Source: Eutreptiella sp. 'Long Island Sound 2002'
Taxonomy: Eukaryota > Euglenozoa > Euglenophyceae > Eutreptiales > Eutreptiaceae
DNA length: 64,000 nucleotides
NCBI GenBank assembly: GCA_964036045.1
Contig: OZ038385.1
Span: 56,967,919-57,031,918 of the forward strand
Direction of reading: 5' to 3'
This document shows positions 43,926 through 55,251 of this stretch, in pieces. Every line of letters starts with the position of its first letter. Within the stretch, counting starts at the first letter, position 1. Both the position numbers and the translations under genes were made by a program. The notes under the pieces are model-generated. The model searched no databases and was not told where the DNA came from. It saw nothing but the letters and a program-made list of their open reading frames with translations.

Positions 43926-44723
43926 GTGTCGGGTGGGTCCTGAGGTTGCAAGAACCCCTTGTGGTTTTGACGTATGCAAGACGGCATATTCGGGACATAC
44001 AGGCCTATGTGGAGAAACATGTACCTGAAGGAGTTCATGAATTCTTAGGAATTTTGCACTACCCCTCGCAGTTAGGCCTCTAGAACTATGCATGTAGTCA
44101 TGAAGGGAGTTATCAGATGGTGTGCGCATTTGCGTATCGTGGCTATATGTCAAGGTCTCTATGTTCCGAGAGCTCAGTTCAATTGTCCCATTTGCGGTGT
44201 CGTTGTATTTGCATACCATTATGTCCGGGATGGCCCCTTGTTGCGGTGATTTCAAGTAGACTATCACACACAGTTGGGGATGGCCATCCGGGGTTTCAGT
44301 CCTCGCTAATCAATGAATGCTGTGCATTCCACAACTTTGCTTATATGTCATGGACATCATCAGTTGGGAATGGTTCTCAGACCACAGTCCGTTAGCGGGC
44401 CTCTACCTTATGACGAGGTATAGATGGGTTTCGTTGGTGAGCTGTCACCACGTGATGTACCACCGCTCCTAGATCGTGGTATCACCCGAAAGGCTTTGAG
44501 AGCGCTTGTCCGCTTTGTCTTGCGAATGGTAGACACCACCCATTTTCGGCACTTTCTACTTGATTTTCTAGCGACTCCTGATTTTTGTACACTGGTGACA
44601 GGGGGGGAATATGTCTTCGTGTCTTGGCTACGTCCTGTTCCAGGTATGCTAACGCCGTGCCGTCTTGGCAGAGTAATGCACCACGCTTTGTGCAGTGGCC
44701 GCACACGGCTATCATCCGATTGA
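43926..44723 (+). pseudogene. LINE C-terminal region with CPICG zinc motif
   Basis: The RNase H frame continues to a TAG at 44081-44083. In a neighbouring frame QFNCPICGVVVFAYHYV (about 44175-44225) matches the CPxCG...H zinc motif that many LINE ORF2 proteins carry near their C-terminus. A last open piece, 44424-44723 (VRFVLRMVDTTHFRHFLLDF), probably forms the end of the protein. Confidence 0.5.
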
Positions 44724-45735
44724 TTTCATCGGTGTAGAATGTCAGCTGGGTGGTACCCCTCGTTGTGTCGGGTGTACGAGAGCGTATGCACAAATGCTAT
44801 GACATTTTGTGTTGGCATTCATCCTCTGCTGTGCGCCCAGCGAATCCCCCTCCTTCGGTGGGACAGCCCTTCCTCCTTTTGCTTGCTCTTTGCCACGCTA
44901 CCGTCCTTGTTTTTGGTTGCATGGGTTGCGTTCTCTGGTCTCTAGCGCAAGGACACCCAGCTCGGTATGTACACTGCTAGGCGCTGTCAACCACCCCAGC
45001 CACACACAACTTGGCAACTCTACGAATGACGTTCCAAAGGGGCCTAACTCTAGTTGGGCACACTCTGAGTGCAACCTACACAGACCTCATGGTGGGTATG
45101 ATGGAAGTTGACCTGCATCCACGGGAGACTTGGGAACGAACTAGTCGTACTCAGTGATATTGAAAAGGAGCACTCTTACACATGCGGCGTTGCTAAAGCA
45201 TGATGTCCACGTTTTGTGCTCTGCCCTCTTCATGCACATGGTGTTTCATAGCAAAAATTGTGTACCTCTAGATGTTGAAAAGCTTTATGTGTTCGTGGCA
45301 CAGCGAGAGTTGTGGATATAAAGGCTGTCATAGTATCACACCTATGCAGACCCATTGGTCCGGGATTAGCGGAAGGTGGTTCATGCCACGATGGGTGCAC
45401 GGGCTGTCTGCTCATGGAAGGAGCACCTGGGTGAACTGTTCAGGAATCATGGGTTATGGTGTGAATAGACAAGTCGAATTGCGTGAGCCATAGTACAATC
45501 GGCACAAAACCAGGGGTCCTTGGTGCAAGATGGGAGTCCTACATCCCAATCGTAGATACCCATAACTCGTTGCTGAGTGGCCCCGGGGCGAAACAGTGGG
45601 ACACACCCCTCTGGCGGTGGCGGGGGGGGTATGTGCCCGATACAACTACCCAATAACTACACTATGTGGAGGAGAACCCGAGGGTTCCCATGTTCGTACC
45701 CATCTCCCCGGTGGCTACAGTGGTATAATGGCATA
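44724..45735. other. No recognisable gene
   Basis: Short unsupported frames only. It lies between the LINE 3' end and the 315-bp block. No poly(A) or simple 3' repeat marking the LINE end was found. Confidence 0.5.
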
Positions 45736-46049
45736 GGTGAAACATTTGAGTATAGTGGTCCTGAGGTGGGAGACCACTCGGCTTAACCTACAAGGCCCAA
45801 GGCAGGAAATGCCTATTTTATTTCGGTATAACCTCCATGAAGGAAGATACCTCCGCTCACTTGAGTGGTAGGGGTGAACTTCATGGGTGGCTAGAGTTAT
45901 AACCCTAGTTACTCAGCAAAATGTAATTAAAGCTCCAAAAGTGTGATAAAAATGATTAAGTGCTAGTCTTTATTACTTCCCAAGGATTAGGGGGGGCTTG
46001 GCTTGGATCAAGTACCCCAAGAAAGACATGGTAGTGACTTTTTCTTACT
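45736..46049 (-). repeat. 315-bp shared block, copy B
   Basis: Homologous to 6511-6827 over its whole length. Here GTGGTC...GACCAC (45754-45776) forms a hairpin. CTAGGGTTATAACTCTAG on the minus strand keeps the second hairpin with one G-U pair. It lies about 165 bp downstream of the E3 RNase H stop. Similarity stops at both ends of the block. Confidence 0.8.
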
Positions 46050-46216
46050 GGATGTTAGGGGTCCACACAACATCCTTGGTTTAGTGTTTGGTTTTATAGG
46101 TCCAAATGCTTTGTCCCCATTTTGGTTAGGCCAATACTAAGATAAAAATGTGGTATGCCTCTAGGCATCTTTAACACAACTAAAGCTTACCCCCAGGGAT
46201 GGAAATACACTTTTTG

Positions 46217-47998
46217 TTACTCATGCATGGACACATCGCCCACTGCCGGGTTAGCAGGGTACGCCCAACGGGACAAGAAATCACCCATGGGGTTCACGGG
46301 CCTGGGGGTGTATACCACATGGAGGTCAGATTTAGAAAACCATTCATGCCAACGTGCCTGGCGTGGAGAGGGACCCCCCCCGGTTTTAAGGTCCTCCGTA
46401 GCCCAATTTTCAAAGCTACGGTGGTCCGTACGGACCTCCACGCTTTTGTTCCCCACCCAACCATGCCATTTGAGAAGTGCCGCCACTATGGCATAGCACT
46501 CTTTTTCCCGCAGGCTCCAGTTGAGTTGGCTGCCTGACAATTTACGAGAGAAAAAGGCAAGGGGGCGAAGGGCACCATCGGGACCTTCCTGTTGTAGGGC
46601 CGCCCCCACCGCCCAATTACTAGCGTCTGGGGTGAGGACAAAATCCTTATCCCAATCGGCTAGTTGGAGGGGAACGATATCCGTGATAGCACGCTTAAGT
46701 TTTAAAAAGGCCTAATTGGCCGAAGCATTCCACGTTAGGCCTATCTTTTTCCCGTTCTTATGCTTAGGCAAATCCTTCAACATATTAATCAAAGGGGTAG
46801 CTATGGAGGCGTAGTTTTGGACATGCCCCGAATAATAGTCGGCGAGCCCCAAAAACCCCCGGAGTTCACGAACATTATCCGGTTTTGTCCAACGCTCAAG
46901 CGCCAACATTTTCCCTGGCGCCGGCTGACGTGTGCCATTTTCCAACACACGGCCACAAAACTCAACTGAACGTACAAAGAAATCGGTTTTGCTAACCGAA
47001 GCAACCAACTCCTCCCTCCGTAGCTCATTCAACACGGCACGCACATCGTGGTCGCGGTTAGTCAATAATTCCTCCTCCGTATCACCGGAGTAACCAATAA
47101 TTGTATCATCAATATATACATCCGCACAATCCAAACCCTGCAAAACGTTGTCCATGACCCGTTGAGAAATAGCGGGGCCATTCTTGCTACCCATAGGCAT
47201 AACACGCCATTGGTATCGTTTACCCGCCAAATTCTTGGCGGTCTTAGCCCCGGACTCAGGGTGAAGGGGTATTGGATGAAACCCTTTACTCAAGTCCACG
47301 ATAGTGAAAATCTTATGTTTGGATTGATTTTCCAACATAATTTCAATGAGGGGGAGGGAGTGTGCGTCGGGCAAGGTAGCCTCATTAAGTTGGCGATAAT
47401 CCACAACGAGGCGCCATTTCCCTTTCTCTTTCTTGGGCACATCAAAACCGTTGGACGCCCATTTGGAGGCGAGACGGGGCTCAATCCAACCCCGAGCCAA
47501 AAAATCCTCCACTATCTCTTGCTCCGCCGCGGCGCGTTCCCCCACCAACCTTATAGGAAAGCTAAGCCCCCCCCCCCCCCTTGCGAGGCGTCTTTGCGGG
47601 CCATGTGCACCTAGCGTCACCCAATTCCACCGAAACCATAATGTGCTACTTTCTGCCATCCGCACCCCAGGCCCAAGCTCTTGTGCTCCTCGCCATCTCC
47701 CCTCTGCATTGCCATATATTTTTGAAATGTATCCATATACAGGAGCAAAGGCATGGTTTCCAACCCAAACCCAGAGGTCATGTGGTAAAAAAATGCCATC
47801 ACAAATGGTGTTTCGCTTGGCCCAAAAGTCCCCACCCCAATCTGTACTCGTTTGTGACTCCTCCTTTGGGTCACCAATGGTAATATCCACTATGTCCACC
47901 GAGTATGGACAACCCTGCCTTATGCTGGGCAAACGCAAAGAATCTGGCATAGATGAGATAGGAAACGTGCTAAAACCGCACCAAGAGGCCGTGTGTCA
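46217..47998 (-). mobile_element. E3: fragment of a second Ty3/gypsy lineage (RT and RNase H)
   Basis: This minus-strand pol fragment is not closely related to E1/E2. The RT has the canonical YIDD box and different flanking sequence. Only the region upstream of RT, the RT itself and RNase H are present. No gag, protease or integrase was found on either side. Confidence 0.85.
46217..47998 (-). pseudogene. E3 pol: reverse transcriptase and RNase H
   Basis: From 47950 the frame gives a 140-aa N-terminal region of unknown role, then RT. RT motifs are KWRLVVDYRQLNE, FTIVDLSKGFHPIPL (motif A), RVMPMGSKNGPAISQRVMD (motif B), VYIDDTIIG (motif C), then ELRGFLGLADYY. RNase H follows with PDASNWAVGAAL, REKECYAIV, TDHRSFE and MGDFLSRW, all four acidic positions present. 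A single TAG at 46712-46714 interrupts RT-RNase H in the same frame (NASAN-stop-AFLKLK). Otherwise the 590-codon frame is intact. A run of eleven C's near 47570 falls in a Gly-rich stretch. Confidence 0.88.
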
Positions 47999-48986
47999 TG
48001 ATAGCGCCGTGACCTTCTTGTTGCATGTACATAAAAAACTGAAAGTCGGGGCTAAACCAGCAATAGTGGTACCTATATACACAAAGTGTTGTCTCAGTGA
48101 GGAAAGGTTTGACCATCCCAGAGGATATACCTTGCCCTTGGTAATGGGGGCATACTGCCACATGGCTGGGAGAATGGATCACTGCGGTGTCGTTGCACTT
48201 GGTCTCAGACACAAATCACCACAACACGTGGTCACGGGCTCTAGGATCATTTGTCCTCAGGTGTAGTATCGCAAATGCTGATGCAGCATGCAAGCAGCTA
48301 GTGCTAATAGGCCAAAGAACTTCAATGTGGCAGTTTCGGGGAGACTTGCTGCGATGCCCAAGTCCCCATTCAGATTCAATGGCAATGCGTACATAGCAAA
48401 GCTGGGAGGGCTGTGTTTGTATGTTCACCATGTCATGTACCGCTGCACTCGTGGGGCGGCTTTGCAGAACACGATGGGGTTGGGAGAGTGAAAGAATGAT
48501 CACACCGCAAGTGGTCTTGAAATTGCATATGACAATGCGCTGCATGAAATTACTTCAACAATAGTGGATATTCCACCAAACATGGGTCTTTCCCTGTGGC
48601 TACCGAATGATCTCCCAAAACACCCATGGCTCTATGCTCAGCTTGTATAGATGGCAACATATATACTTGGTGATTTGGCATTTTGGCCTTTCAGCGCAGT
48701 GCAGCTCAATACTTCAAGAGTAGGCACATTGCCGCATGGTGTTCGTTCACGTCTCATGGTGTTAGAAAATGTCCCACACTATATGGAGAAAAAAAAGAAA
48801 AAGTTTGCCATCACGATGGCAAAACAAAGTAGAAGATTTGTTGAGAATGAAGTGCAGCAAAAAAAAGTGTCGCCTGGTATTCCTTTGGCTCAAGAGCGTT
48901 CATTTATCAACGCTCTTGTGTTGTATGGCGTGAAAAACGTTGAGATAAACACGTACACGTGCGATTCCTCTATCCTCTGGGTCTAA
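47990..48986 (+). pseudogene. Degraded protein-coding region, unknown
   Basis: One plus-strand frame reads protein-like across three stops (near 48264, 48489 and 48648). Segments are GYTLPLVMGAYCHMAG, FRFNGNAYIAKLGGLCLYVH, GLEIAYDNALHEITSTIVDI and HPWLYAQLV-stop-MATYILGDLAFWPF. The last part is 111 aa with a Lys-rich stretch (MEKKKKKF). The stops are TGA and TAG. No family is recognised. It may be a remnant of a transposon ORF like those around it. Confidence 0.4.
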
Positions 48987-49813
<827 letters not shown>

Positions 49814-50884
49814 GAATCAATCCGCAATCCTTTGGATTTGGCACTACTGCCCGACGAGCTAGAAAAGATCTTGCAGTCCTTCACACACCAAAGCATTCGG
49901 GAGGAGTGTGCTGGCATCATGATACTGATCTATGTGCTGGCGATGGCAACATCGGACCGTGATCATTTTCCTTTAAAGTGACGACTACGAATGACAACCC
50001 ATACAAGTACGCAATTACAAACCTAGGGTAAACCAAGGATACATCAAGGGCAAAAAAATATTTCACGGATGTGAGCACATTTAGGTGACTTTAGTGCTTG
50101 CGAGGTTGCATTTGGAGGTTAAGTATGGAACAAGTGGGGGGGGGGGGTTGGCTTAAAAACATTCCGGAACAACTATTCCACAACGGGGGGGCGGGGCGGG
50201 GTGCCGACCCAATTCACCGTTCTGGAATAGTATTGGTGTAGAAATGGAAACAACGTTCAGTTGTTAGCGAATTGACTAGAACAAGTCAAAGTAGGGGGCT
50301 TGTGGTAACCACTCAATTTGTTTCTGGGAAGTTTCATTGCTCCTTGTATTCTAGCTGCATCCATGTCATACACCATCACAAGGTGCACCTTAAACATTTT
50401 TTCTTCAAAACGGTCAATTGGTTTGCAACTACAAAGTAAAGGCCCAGAGCGTTTCTTCGGTAAAAGCCAAGTAAAAACCTGAAGTAAAGGCCCAAAGCGT
50501 TTCTGAGGTAAAAACCAAATAAAAACCAAATGCCAAGTAAAAACCAAACACCACGTAAAAATTAACTGAAAACGGTAAAACTACAACAATTTGCCTTGTG
50601 TGTGTTTGCTCACCTTGCCATGTTTTGGAATATGTAGGGCACAGCACACATTAACATGCAAACAAAAATGGTGCACATCAACTATTGCATCATTTGTTAT
50701 ACACAGTGCCAAATTCAATTTTGCTCCCACGTGTTCGATGCCCCGTTGGGAATGTACTTCCTCAAGACAAAAAGGGGTTTAGATGCTGCAGGACATGCGG
50801 TTGGAAGGTGCACTTGAAGGAACTGCCCAAGCTCACTGTTCCAGCCAACACTTGCCCGTGCTACCATGCTATGATGGAGGGGGT
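49814..50884. other. No gene; short A-rich tandem repeat at 50425-50570
   Basis: The phrase AGCGTTTCT(T/G)..GGTAAAA.CCAA.TAAAAACC is repeated about twice, with smaller CCAAGTAAAAACC copies following. Nothing else is recognised. Confidence 0.45.
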
Positions 50885-51215
50885 GGGAAGGCAAATTCTA
50901 TCAAAGTACCTCCGGAAAACTTGGACTCGCGCCGTACGGAGTGAGGAGGATGACGAAGAGTACACCGTGCCCGATCCAACGGCGCCCTTGGTGTACTCTC
51001 AAGAGGTGTTGATGTTCACCCAGCAATGTCATGAAAAGTGGGATGAGATTGAGCTCCCTACTGACACGGTCAGTAGTACAACAAAACAAGAAATGGGGAA
51101 CCGTAACCTCCACGCTCGGGAGGACTTTTCTCCGAAGGTGGAGGGTCGCACCCCTCCTAAACTTGCTCACCCACACTCTGATGAAAGCTCTGTGCTAACC
51201 CCTCCTCAAGGTGCA
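50885..51215 (+). pseudogene. Fragment of an E1-like pol (pre-RT region)
   Basis: The plus-strand frame YLRKTWTRAVRSEEDDEEY, then TVPDPTAPLVYS, then NRNLHAREDFSPKVE aligns with the E1 pol segment YLRQTWKSSIWSEEDDESY, TLPDPEIPLVYS, KSNLHAEEDFLQKLE just upstream of RT. The match continues weakly to LTPPQG (E1 ALPPPL) and then stops where the satellite begins. No other part of this element is present, so it is a truncated copy in the opposite orientation to E1. Confidence 0.85.
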
Positions 51216-54200
51216 TAAAAAAGGCGGTGCACATACAAGGTGGTGCACACACAAGGCGCTGCACACAAAAGGCGGTTTGTGGCCACCGCAGGAGTCTTGT
51301 TATTTAGGGGGTGTGTGGGGGTGTCCCCCGCATGGAGCGAAGCATCCGTAGTAAAAATACAATTGTTATTTAGGGGGTGTGTGGGGGTGTCCCCCGCATG
51401 GAGCGAAGCAAGCCGTAGTCCACATACAAGGTGGTGCATACACAAGGCGGTGCACATACAACGCTTTGCGCACACAAGGCGATGCACACAAAAGGCGGTA
51501 TGTGGCCACCGCACGAGTCGAGTTATTGAGGGGGGGTGCGGGAGTGTCCCCCGCATCGAGCGAAGCGAGACGTAGTCCACATACAAGGCGGTGCATACAC
51601 AAGGCGGTTCACATACAAGGCGGTGCACACACAAGGCGGTGCACACAAAAGGCCGTCTGTGGCCACCGCACGAGTCTTGTTGTTGAGGGGGGGTGCGGGG
51701 GTGTTGCCCGCATCGAGCGAAGGGAGCCGTAGTCCACATATAACGCGGTGCATACACAAGGCGGTGCACATACAAGGCTGTGCGCACACAAGGCACTGCA
51801 CACAAAAGGCGGTTCGTGGCCACCGTAGGAGTTTTCTTATTTAGGGGGCGTGCGGGGGTGTCGCCCGCATCGAGCGAAGGGAGCCGTAGTCCACATACAA
51901 GGCGGTGCATAGATAGGACGGTGCACATACAAGGCGGTGCACACACAAGGCACCGCACACAAAAGGCCACCTGTGGCCACCACACGAGTCTTGTTGTTGA
52001 GGGGGGGTGCGGGGGTGTTGCCCGCATCGAGCGAAGCGAGACGTAGTCCATATACAAGGTGGTGCATACACAAGGCGGTGCACATACAACGCTGTGCGCA
52101 CATACGGCGATGCACACAAAATGGGGTACGTGGCCACCGCACGAGTCCTCTTATTTGGGGGCGTGCAGGGGTGTCCCCCGCATCGAGCGAAGGGAGCCGT
52201 AGTCCAAATACAAGGCGGTGCATACACAAGGCGGTGCACATACAAGGCGGTGCACACACAAGGCGCTGCACACAAAATGCGGGCGGTGGCCACCGCACGA
52301 GTCTTGTTATGTAGGGGGGGTGCGGGGGTGTCCCCCGCATCAAGCGAAGGGAGCCCTAGTCCAAATACAAGGCGGTGCATGCACAAGGCGGTGCACATAC
52401 AAGGGGGTGCACACACAAGGCACCGCACACAAAAGGTCGTCTGTGGCCACCGCACGAGTCTTGTTATTGAGGGGGGATGCGGGGGTGTTGCCCGCATCGA
52501 GCGAAGCGAGACGTAGTCCATATACAAGGTGGTGCATACACAAGGCGGTGCACATACAAGGCGGTGCACACAAAAGGCCGTCTGTGGCCCCTGCAGGAGT
52601 CCCATTATTTAGGGGCGTGCGGGGGTGTCCCCCGCATCGAGCGAAGGGAGCCGTACTCCACATACAAGGCGGTGCATACACAAGGCGGTACACATACAAG
52701 GCGGTGCACACACAAGGCGGTGCACACAAAAGGCCCTTTGTGGCCCCCGCAGGAGTCTTGTTATGTAGGGGGGGTGTGGGGGTGTCCCCCGCATGGAGCG
52801 AAGCGAGCCGTAGTCCACATACAAGGCGGTGCATACACAAGGCGGTGCACATACAAGGCGGTGCACACACAAGGCGCTGCACACAAAAGGCCGTTTGTGG
52901 CCACCGCACGAGTCTTGTTATGTAGGCGGGGTGCGGGGTTGTCCCCCGCATCGAGCGAAGGGAGCCGTAGTCCACATACAAGGTGGTGCATGCACAAGGC
53001 GGTGCACATACAAGGCGGTGCACACACAAGGCGCTGCACACAAAAGGCCGCCTGTGGCCACCGCATGAGTCTTGTTGTTGAGGGGGGGTGCGGGGGTGTT
53101 GCCCGCATCGAGCGAAGCGAGACGTAGTCCATATACAAGGTGGTGCATACACAAGGCGGTGCACATACAAGGCGGTGCACACAAAAGGCCGTCTGTGGCC
53201 CCCGCAGAAGTCCTATTATTTAGGGGGCGTGCGGGGGTGTCCCCCGCATCAAGCGAAGGGAGCCCTAGTCCAAATACAAGGCGGTGCATGCACAAGGCGG
53301 TGCACATACAAGGGGGTGCACACACAAGGCACCGCACACAAAAGGCCGCCTGTGGCCACCGCATGAGTCTTGTTGTTGAGGGGGGGTGCGGGGGTGTTGC
53401 CCGCATCGAGCGAAGCGAGACGTAGTCCATATACAAGGTGGTGCATACACAAGGCGGTGCACATACAAGGCGGTGCACACAAAAGGCCGTCTGTGGCCCC
53501 CGCAGAAGTCCTATTATTTAGGGGGCGTGCGGGGGTGTCCCCCGCATCGAGCGAAGGGAGCCGTAGTCCAAATACAAGGCGGTGCATACACAAGGCGGTA
53601 CACATACAAGGCGGTGCACACACAAGGCGCTGCACACAAAAGGCCGTCTGTGGCCACCGCACGAGTCTTGTTATTTAGGGGGTGTGCGGGGGTGTCCACC
53701 GCATCGAGCGAAGCGAGCTGTAGTCCACATACAAGGCGGTGCATACACAAGGCGGTGCACATGCAAGGCTGTGCACACACAAGGCGCTGCACACAAAATG
53801 CGGTCTGTGGCCACCGCACAAGTCTTGTTATTGAGGGGGCGTGCGGGGGTATCCCCCGCATCGAGCGAAGGGAGCCGTAGTCCACATACAAGGCGGTGCA
53901 TACACAAGGCGGTGCACATACAAGGCGGTGCACACACAAGGCGCCGCACACAAAAGGCCGTCGTGGCCACCGCACGAGTCTTGTTATTGAGGGGGGGTGC
54001 GGGGGTGTCCCCCGCATCGAGCAAAGCGAGACGTAGTCCATATACAGAGTGGTGCATACACAAGGCGGTACACATACAACGCTGTGCACACATACGGCGA
54101 TGCACACAAAATGCGGGCGGTGGCCACCGCAGGATTCTTGTTATTTAGGGGGCGTGCGGGGGTGTCCACCGCATCGAGCGAAGCGAGCCGTAGTCCAAAT

Positions 54201-55120
54201 ACAAGGCGGTGCATACACAAGGCGGTGCCCATACAAGGCGGTGGACACACAAGGCGCTGCACACAAAAGGCCATTTGTGGCCACCGCACGAGTCTTGTTA
54301 TTGAGGGGGGATGCGGGGGTGTTGCCCGCATGGAGCGAAGGGAGCCGTAGTCCCCATACAAGGCGGTGCATACACAAGGCGGTGCACATACAACGCTGTG
54401 CGCACACACAAGGCGCTGCACATAGAAGGCGGTCTGTGCCCACCGCAAGAGTCTTGTTGTTTAGGGGGCGTGCGCGGGTGTCCCCCGCATCGAGCGAAGG
54501 GAGCCGTAGTCCACATACAAGGCGGTGCATGCACAGGGCGGTGCACATACAAGGCGGTGCACACACAAGGCGCTACACACAAAAGGCCGTCCTGGCCACC
54601 GCAGGAGTCTTGTTATTGAGGGGGCCTGCGGGGGTGTCGCCCGCATCAAGCGAAGCGATACGTAGTCCATATACAAGGTGGTGCATACACAAGGCGGTGC
54701 ACATTCAACGCTATGCGCACACACGGTGATGCACACAAAAAGCGGTTTGTGGCCACCGCAGGAGTCCTGTTATTTAGGGGGCGTGCGGGGGTGCCCCCGG
54801 CATCGAGCGAATCGAGCGGTAGTCCACATACAACGCGGTGCATACACAAGGCGTTGCACATACAAGGCGGTGCACACACAAGGCGCTGCACACAAAATGC
54901 CGCTTGTGGCCACCGCACGAGTCTTGTTATTTAGGGGGGGTGTGGGGGTGTCCCCCGCATGGAGCGAAGCGAGCCGTAGTCCACATACAAGGTGGTGCAT
55001 ACACAAGGCGGTGCACATACAAGGCGGTGCACACACAAGGCGGTTTGTGGCCACTGCACGAGTCTTGTTATTTAGGGCGGTGCGGGGGTGTCCCCCGCAT
55101 CGAGCCAAGCGAAACATAGC
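51216..55120. repeat. Satellite: about 25 tandem units of about 157 bp
   Basis: The landmark CCCGCAT(C/G)GAGCGAAG recurs at 51396, 51553, 51710, 51867, 52024, 52180, 52337 and so on to 55097, mostly 156-157 bp apart. Four intervals are 140-141 bp. Each unit has a block of four 16-bp subrepeats (ACAAGGCGGTGCACAC-like) and a 90-bp unique part with GGGGGTGTCCCCC. The short units lack one 16-bp subrepeat. A 298-bp dimer (141+157) is repeated almost exactly at 53105-53403 and 53403-53701, so higher-order structure exists. Because 157 is not a multiple of three and stops are rare, many overlapping ORFs arise on both strands. None is credible. Confidence 0.97.
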
Positions 55121-55251
55121 TAAGGAAGCGTGGACGTACCTGTGCACATTGCTGCGCGCAACGTGAGGCCTGATGGAGGGGGGGGCTCAAATGTTGTAGG
55201 TACATGCATGCCTGTGTGTCTCCTGGTTTAGTGGATACAACGTCGTCAAAC

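Larger units (their letters stand above)
37803..44723 (+). mobile_element. Decayed LINE (non-LTR retrotransposon) with RNase H
   Basis: Read on the plus strand in order: two ORF1-like segments including a long coiled coil, an endonuclease-type DHFPVLAAMLL motif, RT motifs 0, A, B and C, a thumb/linker region, an RNase H domain, and a CPICG...H zinc motif. This is the organisation of LINEs of the RNase H-bearing groups. Frames change several times upstream of 42380. From 42380 to 44083 there is a single frame interrupted only by stop codons. No poly(A) tail or target-site duplication was identified, so both ends are approximate. Confidence 0.82.

Noticed and set aside
6823-44083. Reassignment of TAG/TAA to Gln as the explanation for in-frame stops
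   Set aside because: TGA stops also occur at Arg-like positions. E1 and the KDZ core use only CAA/CAG for many Gln codons with no internal TAR. Decay by C-to-T explains all three stop types.
51216-55120. Long overlapping ORFs on both strands (up to 303 aa), Cys/His-rich
   Set aside because: They are translations of the satellite. The unit is not a multiple of three, so the same DNA is read in rotating frames. There is no codon bias or conserved protein.
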